DNA from: Lachnospiraceae bacterium
GTDB lineage: Bacteria > Bacillota > Clostridia > Lachnospirales > Lachnospiraceae
Reading direction: 5' to 3'
NCBI GenBank assembly: GCA_024695225.1
Contig: JAILIO010000030.1
Location: forward strand, 1-47,073
DNA length: 47,073 nucleotides
Part shown: positions 29,242 through 38,306 of the stretch, piece after piece
Layout: the number at the start of each line of letters is the position of its first letter
How positions within the stretch are numbered: position 1 is the stretch's first letter
Program-made: the position numbers and the translations under genes
The notes under the pieces: model-generated
The model's database searches: none
What the model saw: the letters and a program-made list of their open reading frames with translations, nothing else
What the model was told of the DNA's origin: nothing

Positions 29242-29370
29242 ACAGGAAATGGCAGCAGGCTTGAAAACACAGCCTGTAAACAGGAAATGAAAACCCAACC
29301 GAAAGCAGAGTCTGAAAACAGGGAATGGCAGCATATCCCGAAAGCAGAGTCTGAAAACAGGGAGCGAAGA
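29242..29370. repeat. 38-39-bp degenerate tandem repeat upstream of the zinc-ribbon gene
   Basis: ACAGGRAATGgcag...gaaagcagagtctgaaa; unit starts at 29242, 29280, 29318 and 29357. Confidence 0.85.
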
Positions 29371-29395
29371 TAACAGCTGAACACAGGAGACCACC

Positions 29396-30316
29396 ATGGA
29401 AATAAAATGCGACTTTTGTGACAATATCATAAAAGATACCGATGAAAAATGTCCCTTTTGCGGAGCCCCCAACGCCCACGTAAACCGCACGGCAAACCGT
29501 GAGCCCAAAACGATCGAAGAACTCAGGGCTTACTGCAGAGCCAGAAATATGCCCCTCGAAAAAATGAGATTCTTTATAGGCGAAGACTACAAGGGTCCGA
29601 AAGCCTTCGGTCTCTTCAAGGATGACGAGGGCATGTATGTTGTCTACAAAAATAAAGCCGATGGCAACCGTGCTGTCCGTTACCGCGGCAAGGACGAAGC
29701 CTATGCCGTAAATGAGATCTATCAGAAGCTTAAAACCGAGATCTCCCAACAGATAGCGGGAGGCCACGTAAAGAAAAAAGGAAGCAAACCCTCTTCCTCA
29801 AAAGGAGGTGGAGGACAGAAGAGATCCGGCATAGATCCTGACGACATAAAATCTTTTATTTACAAGAGGCTTACCTCCTTAAGCACGTATGTGGTGCTGA
29901 TCTTTGTGCTGATACTGGTTGCCATTATCCTGGACCCCTCCCCTGTTTCCGGCTATTACAATGCCGATGACTCATACTACTATTACGACAGCACAAACGG
30001 ATGGTATGGCTATAACGACTACGATGACTACTGGTATAAAACAGATGCCCCGGAGATCTCCGAGGATTCAAAATGGTCCGATTACAGCGCCGATGAAGAA
30101 GAGTTTGAATTCACCTACGGGGATCAGGTATATACATTTGGGGATTACAGGGCGGACAACAGCGAAGACTTTACCACAAAAAGCTACAGCAGCGATGACG
30201 ATGATGACGACTATGATTACGACAATGGTTTTTGGGACGACTGGGATGACGACTACGATGATTACGACTGGGGTGGCTGGGACAGCAACGACACCGACTG
30301 GGATTCAGACTGGTGA
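29396..30316 (+). CDS. Zinc-ribbon membrane protein with D/Y/W-rich C-terminal tail
   Basis: MEIKCDFCDNIIKDTDEKCPFCGAPN zinc ribbon; TM TYVVLIFVLILVAIILD; tail DDDDDDYDYDNGFWDDWDDDYDDYDWGGWDSND. Confidence 0.85.
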   Translation: MEIKCDFCDNIIKDTDEKCPFCGAPNAHVNRTANREPKTIEELRAYCRARNMPLEKMRFFIGEDYKGPKAFGLFKDDEGMYVVYKNKADGNRAVRYRGKDEAYAVNEIYQKLKTEISQQIAGGHVKKKGSKPSSSKGGGGQKRSGIDPDDIKSFIYKRLTSLSTYVVLIFVLILVAIILDPSPVSGYYNADDSYYYYDSTNGWYGYNDYDDYWYKTDAPEISEDSKWSDYSADEEEFEFTYGDQVYTFGDYRADNSEDFTTKSYSSDDDDDDYDYDNGFWDDWDDDYDDYDWGGWDSNDTDWDSDW

Positions 30317-30350
30317 CCTCATATTTAATTTAGACAATTAAAAACCCTTG

Positions 30351-30392
30351 AGAGTGGTACCACGGAAATAAATTGCGGGGTGCCACTTTTTT
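30351..30392 (+). terminator. Rho-independent terminator containing a T-box-like motif
   Basis: AGTGGTACC...GGTGCCACTTTTTT stem; 5' arm GAGAGTGGTACCACGG closely resembles the T-box consensus AGGGUGGNACCGCG. Confidence 0.75.
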
Positions 30393-30609
30393 CATCTCTT
30401 CAAATATTTCATCCACAACATCAGGTCAAATTCGGCGTTTTTATAAAAATCTGTAAATAAAACGATAAAAACAGTACGAAAAAAAGCAACATCAACTAAA
30501 TATGTCCTTTACTTGTATTTTTACAAAATGATATGATGCCCTTGTAATCAGCCATGTTCAGTCTTCAGAAGATTTTGTCTTCTGACGCCGATGAAAGGAG
30601 ATCCCTCAT

Positions 30610-32694
30610 ATGAAATCCGGAAAAAAAGGGTTGTCGCTACAGGTAAAGATGCTGTTGGTGATCCTGCCCATTGTGATCATCGTGGCAAATGTGATCGCTC
30701 TTGTAAGCGGACTGCTCGCCCAGAATGCCATACTGGAGCAGACATCCCGGTATATGAACGCCGAACTGGCCAAAAATGCCAATGACGTGGATGCGAAACT
30801 TGAATCTGTCCGCATGACCGCAGAAGAGTTGTCAATCTTTGTGGGAAACACCTACAAGACCACCGATATGGCATCCTATGCCAAACTCTTCGGAGATACC
30901 GTAAGATCAAATGACCTGATACTGGGTTCAGGAATCTGGTTTGAACCGTCCGTTTACACAGGTGACAAAAAATATGCCGGTGAAAAATACGTAGGTCCCT
31001 ACTGGTACAGGGACGGCGATAACATCGTGGAAGACTGGGAATATTCAAACGCGGAATACGATTATTTCTCCCAGGAGTATTACACCAATGCCGCCAAGAT
31101 CACAACCCTGAATGCCACCATAACGGATCCCTATTACGATCCCGCCAGCGACTCTGTCATGGCCTCATGTTCTGCCCCGATATTTAACGAAGAAGGCTCC
31201 TACATCGGATGCATAACCGTCGATATGAGCCTGGGAACCATAAGTGACATCATCGGATCCATAAAAGTGGGAACAAACGACAACGCCATCTTATTGACCT
31301 CAGGCGGAGCCTATATATATACGAAGGATCAGGAAAAGGTGGAATCCGGCATGGATATCGCGTCGGACAAAGACAGCATTTCCCAGATCGCCTCCACTGT
31401 ACTGTCCGGTGAAAAGGGCGAGACCTCATACAAGGGTTCTCAGGGACAGATGAATGTATATTACACCACCATCCCGGAAGTTAACTGGAAGCTCATAATA
31501 GAGATGCCTCTTTCGGAAATAAAGGCTCCCGCCATGAATATGACCCGTACCACGGTGCCCATCTGTATCATCGGAGTCATAGTCAGCGTCATCCTGGTCT
31601 TCCTCTTTGCCAGGTCCATCGCAAATCCGGTCAAGAAGGTGGACGAATTCGCAGTTGAGCTTTCAAAGGGCAATTTCTCCGTCGCTCCTCTGGACATCAG
31701 CAGGAACGATGAGATCGGAGAGATGAGCGAATCCTTAAATGAGATGTACGGCAACAACAGCGGTATAATAAAGAAGATCTCAACGGAAGCCACAAATATC
31801 AGCGATGCTTCCTCCACTTTAGGCGCCATGAGCGAAGAACTGGCGGCAGAGTTCTCCAGGATACAGAGCAATGTATCCGCAGTCAACGAGGCAATGATGA
31901 ATTCCAGCGCCGCCACCGAGGAAGTTTCCGCTTCAGTCACTGAGGTAAACACCTCCGTGCAGCAGCTGGCAAGCAGCAGTTCAGAGATAAAGAAAGAAGC
32001 AAAGGAGATCTCATCCAGGGCACGCCAGGTCCAGGAGGACAGCAGGAAAGCCTATGAAAGCGCGATCTCCATAGCAAAAGAGAGAGAGACCGAGATAAAA
32101 GCGGCCACTGCCAAAGCAGAGGTCGTAAATGAGATCAAAAACATGGCCGATGCCATCTCGAATATCGCAAGCGAGATCGATCTCCTTTCACTCAACGCTT
32201 CGATAGAAGCGGCAAGGGCCGGGGAAGCGGGAAGAGGCTTTGCCGTGGTGGCTCAGCAGATAAACAAGCTGGCCACGGATACCGCAGCGGCTGTCAAGCA
32301 GATACAGGACACCGTATCGGACATACAGGGCGCCTTCTCAGACCTTTCCGAGGGTTCAAACAAGCTTCTCAGCTTTGTGACAGACACGGTTACCCCGGAT
32401 TACGACAAATTCACCGGCATCGGAAAGCAGTACGGGGACGATGCAAATCTCTTCGATGACTTTTCCGCCCGCATCCTTGAGATGGCCAATTCCATAAAGA
32501 GCACTATGGACGAGGTCAACTATGCAGTCCAGAACATCGCAGAGAGCACCCAGGATACCGCAGCCCACAGCAGCGATGTAAATGATTCCATTGGCAGCGT
32601 TTCAAACGCCATAGAATCTGTGGCCCAGCTGGCTACAGACCAGCAGTCTACCGCAAGAGAGCTGGCAGAGATCGTGGACAATTTTAAATTCTGA
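30610..32694 (+). CDS. Methyl-accepting chemotaxis protein, Cache-type sensor
   Basis: N-terminal TM; extracellular [29 protein letters not shown]...[15 protein letters not shown]; signalling hairpin [44 protein letters not shown]. Confidence 0.95.
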   Translation: MKSGKKGLSLQVKMLLVILPIVIIVANVIALVSGLLAQNAILEQTSRYMNAELAKNANDVDAKLESVRMTAEELSIFVGNTYKTTDMASYAKLFGDTVRSNDLILGSGIWFEPSVYTGDKKYAGEKYVGPYWYRDGDNIVEDWEYSNAEYDYFSQEYYTNAAKITTLNATITDPYYDPASDSVMASCSAPIFNEEGSYIGCITVDMSLGTISDIIGSIKVGTNDNAILLTSGGAYIYTKDQEKVESGMDIASDKDSISQIASTVLSGEKGETSYKGSQGQMNVYYTTIPEVNWKLIIEMPLSEIKAPAMNMTRTTVPICIIGVIVSVILVFLFARSIANPVKKVDEFAVELSKGNFSVAPLDISRNDEIGEMSESLNEMYGNNSGIIKKISTEATNISDASSTLGAMSEELAAEFSRIQSNVSAVNEAMMNSSAATEEVSASVTEVNTSVQQLASSSSEIKKEAKEISSRARQVQEDSRKAYESAISIAKERETEIKAATAKAEVVNEIKNMADAISNIASEIDLLSLNASIEAARAGEAGRGFAVVAQQINKLATDTAAAVKQIQDTVSDIQGAFSDLSEGSNKLLSFVTDTVTPDYDKFTGIGKQYGDDANLFDDFSARILEMANSIKSTMDEVNYAVQNIAESTQDTAAHSSDVNDSIGSVSNAIESVAQLATDQQSTARELAEIVDNFKF

Positions 32695-32794
32695 GGCACC
32701 TCCTGAAGCTTGCTCCGGGCCGGCAACTCTCCTGAAGACCGGAACAGGCAGATAAGATCAGGCAAAGGGACGCAGATAAATAAGGACATAATGA

Positions 32795-32826
32795 TATCCC
32801 CCGGATTTGATGATCTCCGGGGGATA
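32795..32826 (+). terminator. Rho-independent terminator of the chemotaxis gene
   Basis: TATCCCCCGGA-N10-TCCGGGGGATA, 11-bp perfect stem; then actgttttt. Confidence 0.85.
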
Positions 32827-32846
32827 ACTGTTTTTCCCTATTTTAA

Positions 32847-32911
32847 TTCCTTATTTGAATTCCTTACTTGAATTCCTTATTTGAATTCCTTATTTGAATT
32901 CCAATTTGTAT
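32847..32911. repeat. 13-bp tandem repeat, 5 copies (TTCCTTATTTGAA)
   Basis: TTCC at 32847, 32860, 32873, 32886 and 32899. Confidence 0.93.
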
Positions 32912-32964
32912 TCCATGCTTGTATGTCTATATCGATCATGAGAGGATCTGAGGTTTCTCTCTGA

Positions 32965-33276
32965 TCAAAGGAGATATGTGGGTATATCGCAGATAAGATT
33001 TGACATGACCCTTACAGTCTCAGGCATGGGGATCATAACGCCGGTATTTACAACAGGCTGCTCCTCTGAAACGGGAGCTTTTTTAGCCTTTCCTGCGGTA
33101 TCTGCCGCCGTCTTTTTAACTGCTGCCTTCCCGGATGCTTTTGCGGAAGCCCCGGCTGCAGGCTTTGACGCTGCCTTTGCTGCAACCGCCTTTGCAGCAG
33201 GCTTTGCGCTCTCTGATGCGGTCTTTTTGCTTTTGGATCCCGAAACCCTCTTTATGCTTTCCTTTCCTACTGACAT
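32965..33276 (-). CDS. Small Ala/Lys-rich, histone H1-like basic protein; candidate ParA partner
   Basis: MSVGKESIKRVSGSKSKKTASESAKPAAKAVAAKAASKPAAGASAKASGKAAVKKTAADTAGKAKKAPVSEEQPVVNTGVMIPMPETVRVMSNLICDIPTYLL; ATG overlaps the parA stop; SD AAGGAGG. Confidence 0.75.
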   Translation of the reverse strand: MSVGKESIKRVSGSKSKKTASESAKPAAKAVAAKAASKPAAGASAKASGKAAVKKTAADTAGKAKKAPVSEEQPVVNTGVMIPMPETVRVMSNLICDIPTYLL

Positions 33277-34052
33277 AATCCATCTACCTCCTTTGCAAGC
33301 TGCATGTATTCCTTTGCGCTTCTTGATGATCTTTTGTATTTTACAACAGTGCTGCTGGCGTCCTGCGCCCACTCCACAGAACTGTCCACATGGATCACAC
33401 TTTCAAACACATGGATCTCATCCAGTTCTGAAAGAGTCTCGCGCATCTGTTTGTAATAATTTTTTCTCTCATCCGCCTTTGTGACCACGATGCCCAGTAT
33501 ATCCAGTCCGGGAGCGATCTCCTGCACTCTTCCTATGAAATCGGTCATATTCGCCAGCCCGAAAAGTCCCCAGGGCGTGGCTTCCACCGGGATCATCACC
33601 CGGTCTGACGCAATGAGTATGTTCATCACCCAATTCCCCAAAGTGGGTGGCGCATCTATCAGTATATAATCGTAATCGCCGCTGTCCTTCACTTTCTTAA
33701 GCAGCCTTGAGAGCAAAAATTCCCGTCTGATCTTCGTAAAAAGATCCATTTCTATGGATGTCAAAAGAGTGGATGCAGGGATCACGTCTATATTTTCGTC
33801 ATCTGTCTTTCTTATGTATGAGGAAAGATCCTCTTCTTTTACGATTGCTTCGTAAACTGTCCTTCCGCTCTCTGCAAACTCAAGCACATCGTCCTCACCG
33901 AAGAAAGAAAGCGTGAGGTTCATCTGCATATCCCCGTCTATCAGCAGGACTTTTCTGCCCATAAGCGACAGAGCGGAGCCTGTGTTTGCGCAGGTTGTGG
34001 TCTTTCCGCTGCCCCCTTTATTGTTGGCAAAACAGATAACGCAGGTTCCCAT
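33267..34052 (-). CDS. ParA/MinD-family ATPase
   Basis: CFANNKGGSGKTTTCANTGSALSLMGRKVLLIDGDMQMNLT (deviant Walker A); YDYILIDAPPTLGNWVMNILIASDRVMIPVEATPWGLFGLANM. Confidence 0.92.
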   Translation of the reverse strand: MGTCVICFANNKGGSGKTTTCANTGSALSLMGRKVLLIDGDMQMNLTLSFFGEDDVLEFAESGRTVYEAIVKEEDLSSYIRKTDDENIDVIPASTLLTSIEMDLFTKIRREFLLSRLLKKVKDSGDYDYILIDAPPTLGNWVMNILIASDRVMIPVEATPWGLFGLANMTDFIGRVQEIAPGLDILGIVVTKADERKNYYKQMRETLSELDEIHVFESVIHVDSSVEWAQDASSTVVKYKRSSRSAKEYMQLAKEVDGLCQ

Positions 34053-34053
34053 A

Positions 34054-34833
34054 TCACTTAACCTCCGGACAGACAACCCTGATCCTGTATCTGTCAAAGA
34101 GTTCCATCCACATATCGCCGGGCTTCTGATCGGTCACAATAGTGTCCAGTTCTTTCAGATCGCACACCTTTGAAAAACCGATGCTGTTAAATTTTGAGGA
34201 ATCCGCAGTGAGTATCCTGGTCCTGGAGGAATACATCATTGCCAGTTTTGTCTCGGCAAAAAATGCATTGCCCTCCGTGATACCACGTTTGGGATCTATT
34301 CCTTTACAGGAAAAAAATGACTTCTCCACGTTGTAGGAGGAAATGCCGTCTATGGACTGGGGCCCCACCAGAGCAAGATACCCCCCTTTAAGTGTGCCTC
34401 CGGAGGAGATCACATTCCAGCCCTCTATATCCGAGAGTTCAAGCAGTATCTCTATGGAGTTTGTCACGATCGTCAGGTCTTTCTTTTTATTTTTAAGCGC
34501 CTTTGCGATGAATACCGCTGTGGAACTGGCATCCAGCATGAGGAAGTCTCCGTCTTCAACCATGTCTGCCACCAGGCGCGCTATGATCTGTTTTCCGGGA
34601 ATATTTCTCTTCCTTCTGACATTAAAAGGAAGATCGAGATCTATGTTCAATCCTTCATTGACAATAGCGCCGCCATAGCTCTTCTTTGCAATGCCGTCTT
34701 TGTCCAGACGCTCCAGGTCTCTTCTGATGGTCTCTTCAGAGACCTTAAAGGTGGTGGCCAGATCGCTGACGACCACCCGCCTGTCTTCCTGGAGCTTTTC
34801 AATGATCCGGTTTCTGCGTTCTATCGCAAGCAT
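34054..34833 (-). CDS. DeoR-family transcriptional regulator
   Basis: MLAIERRNRIIEKLQEDRRVVVSDLATTFKVSEETIRRDLERLDKDGIAKKSYGGAIVN; ATG at 34833 preceded by AAGGAGAAGGAG. Confidence 0.93.
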   Translation of the reverse strand: MLAIERRNRIIEKLQEDRRVVVSDLATTFKVSEETIRRDLERLDKDGIAKKSYGGAIVNEGLNIDLDLPFNVRRKRNIPGKQIIARLVADMVEDGDFLMLDASSTAVFIAKALKNKKKDLTIVTNSIEILLELSDIEGWNVISSGGTLKGGYLALVGPQSIDGISSYNVEKSFFSCKGIDPKRGITEGNAFFAETKLAMMYSSRTRILTADSSKFNSIGFSKVCDLKELDTIVTDQKPGDMWMELFDRYRIRVVCPEVK

Positions 34834-34874
34834 CCGGTCGCTGCTCCTTCTCCTTATACGTCCTGCGCTCTGTA

Positions 34875-35423
34875 TCAAAGCACCGACCTTATTATCTGAG
34901 GATCAGGGTTTGGTATGACGGTGCTGTCCAAGTACATCCCCCCGTCCTGGATCTGGGTTTTGGCCTTATTTATGGCTTCCGTACAGGCCGCTACCTCACC
35001 GGTTATCACAAAAAATGATTTTCCGCACATGCCCTTTGCGATCCTGAGTTCGATCAGATCCACAATTGCAGTCTTTGCAGCCATATCAGCCGCCACGATG
35101 GCAGAAGCCGCATCGTATGTCTCGAATATTCCGAGAGCATTCACTTCCTTTACGTCAGATGAGCCATATATGGCAGGGAATATGGATTCGTGGGGATTCC
35201 CAAGCACAAAACTGTCTATGCAGTGTCCTCCCGGATCCCTTACAGCGCTTTCCACCGCAGTGTTTACGGCGCTGAGATTTCCTGCGATAAGGGCAATGTA
35301 TTTGCCCGGGCACACGGTCTGGGCCTCCAAAAGCTGTACCTCCGCAGTCTTCACCATCCTGTCCGCGGCCAGGATCCCCGAGGGTGTGGTATTAAATTCT
35401 ATGAGACCAATGGCTCTGTTCAT
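34875..35423 (-). CDS. pduT: BMC shell protein with two BMC domains (PduT-like BMC-T)
   Basis: AIGLIEFNTTPSGILAADRMVKTAEVQLLEAQTVCPGKYIALIAGNLSAV...ALGIFETYDAASAIVAADMAAKTAIVDLIELRIAKGMCGKSFFVITGEVAACTEAI. Confidence 0.92.
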   Translation of the reverse strand: MNRAIGLIEFNTTPSGILAADRMVKTAEVQLLEAQTVCPGKYIALIAGNLSAVNTAVESAVRDPGGHCIDSFVLGNPHESIFPAIYGSSDVKEVNALGIFETYDAASAIVAADMAAKTAIVDLIELRIAKGMCGKSFFVITGEVAACTEAINKAKTQIQDGGMYLDSTVIPNPDPQIIRSVL

Positions 35424-35597
35424 CTCTTTTTCCCTTTATAAATTCGAAGTCTGTATTTTCGGATCTTCTGTTTTTAAACTATTCTTTCGAACTATATATT
35501 ATCAAAACGTATTCCAAACCTTTTGTTGTCATACTTTGTAATTTCACACTTATGGATTTTCATATTTATGGCTCTTGGCCTGATCACTTTCCAGCTG

Positions 35598-36926
35598 TCA
35601 TCTGTCCTCGATCACCACATGGGACTGTGTCACTTCAGAGACCACCCCGTCAATGGAAGCGTGAATGGGAACGGAAAGACCCTGTCCGGGTTCCGCCACC
35701 TTCTGTCCTCTCCTGACTCTGTCTCCTGTCTTCACACAGGCAACCGCCGGCGCGCCTATATGCTGGCTCAGTCTGATCACCACCCGGCCTGACTTCTGAA
35801 CACTTTCATCCATGGGGGCAGGGAGATCGTAATCCGTGAGCCCCAGTCTTGCAGTCAGCCTTCCTTCCTGAGCTCTCCTGTATTCCCTGTCCTGATTTAC
35901 GGGGCGGGGTTTGATGCCTTTCTCGGGTTTGATCCCGTTGCTCCTGAGCCCGTTCTTGCAGGCAGCTATCAGTGTCCTGGGGGAAAGCCCCTGGGGACAG
36001 GCATACAATTCGCAGGTCCCACAGGATGAGCAGAAAAATGTGTCCATAAACACGCTGGTATCCTGAACATCCATATTGGCTGCGCTTCTCATAAATTTGT
36101 GAGGTTCTATGGGATGTCCCAGCAGATAACGGGGACACATATCCGTACAGGTCCTGCACTGACAGCACACGGACGCGGCCCTCTTCATATCTATGGCCAC
36201 CCCCGCAGTCATCTTAAGGATAAGCTTGTGATCCGAAGGCAGGATAAGTAAAGCATTGGTGGTCTTTGTCACAGGATCCTCCGGTTTTCCGATCCGTCCC
36301 ATCATGGGACCGCCAACCAGATACACCGGATCTTTGGTGGTGATGTTTCCTGCCCTGGACACCACATCGGAAAGCTTCATGCCAAGGGGAACTCTCACCG
36401 TCACCGGGTGTTCCACCTCGCCCACCACAGTCACCAGTTTGTCTACAACCGGCGTCTTTTCCTGCATGGCCCTGTATACGTTGTAGACCGTTTCCACGTT
36501 GAATACCACAACGCCCTGCTCAATGGGGAGACCTCCGGGGTTTACCACCCTTCCGGTGGTCTCGTAAATAAGGACCACCTCGTCACCCTGAGGATAAGCT
36601 CCGGGAAGCTTGTGTACGGACAATTTGGGATACCGGCCTATGCATCCCTCCACACATCTGAGGGTCTCTTTGTAATCAGCCTTTATCCCTATTATGCCCC
36701 GCTCAGCCCCGAGAGTATCGGCAATGAGACTGAAGGTGCCCAGTATCTCATCTGCGTGAACTGCCAAAAGCTGCCTGTGGAGTTTGAGCAGAGGCTCGCA
36801 CTCCGCGCAGTTCAGCAAAATCGTGTCAGCACGGCTGTCCAGTTTGGCATATGTGGGGAATCCGGCTCCGCCGGCGCCCACTACGCCATTCTCTTTGATT
36901 ATATTTGTCAGTTCTTTTATATCCAT
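35598..36926 (-). CDS. pduS: PduS-like RnfC-related Fe-S/flavin oxidoreductase
   Basis: NGVVGAGGAGFPTYAKLDSRADTILLNCAECEPLL; CCQCRTCTDMCPRYLLGHPIEPH; CSSCGTCELYACPQGLSP. Confidence 0.92.
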   Translation of the reverse strand: MDIKELTNIIKENGVVGAGGAGFPTYAKLDSRADTILLNCAECEPLLKLHRQLLAVHADEILGTFSLIADTLGAERGIIGIKADYKETLRCVEGCIGRYPKLSVHKLPGAYPQGDEVVLIYETTGRVVNPGGLPIEQGVVVFNVETVYNVYRAMQEKTPVVDKLVTVVGEVEHPVTVRVPLGMKLSDVVSRAGNITTKDPVYLVGGPMMGRIGKPEDPVTKTTNALLILPSDHKLILKMTAGVAIDMKRAASVCCQCRTCTDMCPRYLLGHPIEPHKFMRSAANMDVQDTSVFMDTFFCSSCGTCELYACPQGLSPRTLIAACKNGLRSNGIKPEKGIKPRPVNQDREYRRAQEGRLTARLGLTDYDLPAPMDESVQKSGRVVIRLSQHIGAPAVACVKTGDRVRRGQKVAEPGQGLSVPIHASIDGVVSEVTQSHVVIEDR

Positions 36927-37204
36927 TATTTAAGCCTTGTCAGGAATTCGTTTTCTTCATCAACGATTCCCACTATTGCCGCATCCACCGGCGAATCGCC
37001 GGAGCCGGACCCGATCCTGGCTGAGCTGCCTGTTGCCACCAGCACAGTCTCTCCTATTCCGGCTCCTATATTATCGATCGCAACCAGACATCCCGAGTTC
37101 ATCTTCATGATGGGAAGTGGTTCCACGATCATGAATTTATTACCCACAAGGTTCTGGCTCTTTCTGGTTGATATAAGGCTTCCTATAACTTTTCCGACGA
37201 TCAT
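36926..37204 (-). CDS. BMC vertex protein, EutN/CcmL family (BMC-P)
   Basis: MIVGKVIGSLISTRKSQNLVGNKFMIVEPL...LVAIDNIGAGIGETVLVATGSSAR. Confidence 0.95.
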   Translation of the reverse strand: MIVGKVIGSLISTRKSQNLVGNKFMIVEPLPIMKMNSGCLVAIDNIGAGIGETVLVATGSSARIGSGSGDSPVDAAIVGIVDEENEFLTRLK

Positions 37205-37223
37205 TTAAGATTTCTCCTGAAAC

Positions 37224-37883
37224 TCAGCCGCAGATACTGTTATTTACGATCACACAGGTATCACCCTGCTTTATGCCTGCCGCATTGGCTTCGTCCGTGT
37301 CTATATGCATCTCCAGAGTAAACTCCGGGCTGACACGGATCTTGCATTTGTTGAACACTGTGCCTCGTTCGTTTTCAACTCTCACCGAAACATAGTCGCC
37401 ATCGTGGACGCCTGCCGCCTGAGCGTCTGCAGGAGACATGTGTATGTGACGCGCAGCCACGATACAGCCTTCCTTCAGATAAAGCGCTCCCTTAGGTCCA
37501 ACAAGTGCTATAGGGGCTGACCCTGCAGTATCTCCCGACTCCCGCAGCGGCGCTTTGACCCCGAGTTTTATGGCATCTGTTGCCGAGATCTCCACCTGGG
37601 AAGTTTTTCTCACAGGTCCCAGGATCCTGACATTCTCTATGGCTCTCAGTTTCAGGCCTACGATGGTGACCATTTCGTTTGACGCGAACTGACCACCCAT
37701 CAGGTCTTTTTTCTTGGTGAGCTGATAACCCGGGCCATAAAGCACTTCCAGATCACTCTGGGTCAGATGGATATGCCTTGCCGATACACCGATCGGCACG
37801 ACATATCCGCTGCTCTGCTCAGATGCCTCCGATATCGTCTCCGCGACGAGCCTTGTAATAAGTTCTATCTCATCTCTGTTCAA
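37224..37883 (-). CDS. pduL: Phosphate propanoyltransferase PduL with N-terminal encapsulation-peptide-like helix
   Basis: MNRDEIELITRLVAETISEASEQ; VPIGVSARHIHLTQSDLEVLYGPGYQLTKKKDLMGGQFASNE; VAARHIHMSPADA. Confidence 0.95.
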   Translation of the reverse strand: MNRDEIELITRLVAETISEASEQSSGYVVPIGVSARHIHLTQSDLEVLYGPGYQLTKKKDLMGGQFASNEMVTIVGLKLRAIENVRILGPVRKTSQVEISATDAIKLGVKAPLRESGDTAGSAPIALVGPKGALYLKEGCIVAARHIHMSPADAQAAGVHDGDYVSVRVENERGTVFNKCKIRVSPEFTLEMHIDTDEANAAGIKQGDTCVIVNNSICG

Positions 37884-37898
37884 GACTTATGCCCCTTT

Positions 37899-38177
37899 TT
37901 ATTTTACCTTCGGAAGGATCATTTCCACATCATTGTGAGGACGAGGAATAACGTGCTGTGCCACCAGCTCTCCAAGCCTTCCTGCTGCCTCTCCGCCTGC
38001 CTCAACTGCTGACTTGACTGCGCCCACATCTCCGCGGACCATAACGGTCACCAGTCCGGAACCGATCTTCTCTGAGCCGATGAGCGTGACATTAGCTGCC
38101 TTGCACATCTGGTCAGCCGCCTCGATAGATGCGACAAGTCCTCTGGTCTCAACCAATCCTAAAGCTTCCTGTGTCAT
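37899..38177 (-). CDS. BMC-H shell protein (PduA/CcmK-like)
   Basis: [61 protein letters not shown]. Confidence 0.96.
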   Translation of the reverse strand: MTQEALGLVETRGLVASIEAADQMCKAANVTLIGSEKIGSGLVTVMVRGDVGAVKSAVEAGGEAAGRLGELVAQHVIPRPHNDVEMILPKVK

Positions 38178-38306
38178 AGTTTTTTCCTCCTTAAACTAAA
38201 TCTGATCGTTCATGAATGTCTCTATATCTCTCACGGTCATTCCGTGTCCAGATATCACTGTGTGTCCTGACCCTGTCCTCACCGGAGCAGGATCCCTTTC
38301 CCAGAA

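Noticed and set aside
29162-29767. Minus-strand 201-aa ORF antisense to the zinc-ribbon gene
   Set aside because: No recognisable domain, and the opposite strand encodes a clear zinc ribbon plus TM protein with good start context.
30565-30585. Riboswitch in the chemoreceptor 5' UTR (TCAGAAGA-TTTTG-TCTTCTGA hairpin)
   Set aside because: Only a simple 8-bp hairpin; no conserved riboswitch core (for example c-di-GMP) recognised.
33267-34052. Plasmid or integrative element partition locus
   Set aside because: No parB, integrase, replication or conjugation genes nearby; the ParA gene is translationally coupled to BMC operon genes.
35598-36926. PduS as evidence for a B12-dependent propanediol dehydratase
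   Set aside because: No PduCDE/GH genes are present; a glycyl radical dehydratase and its activase are encoded instead.
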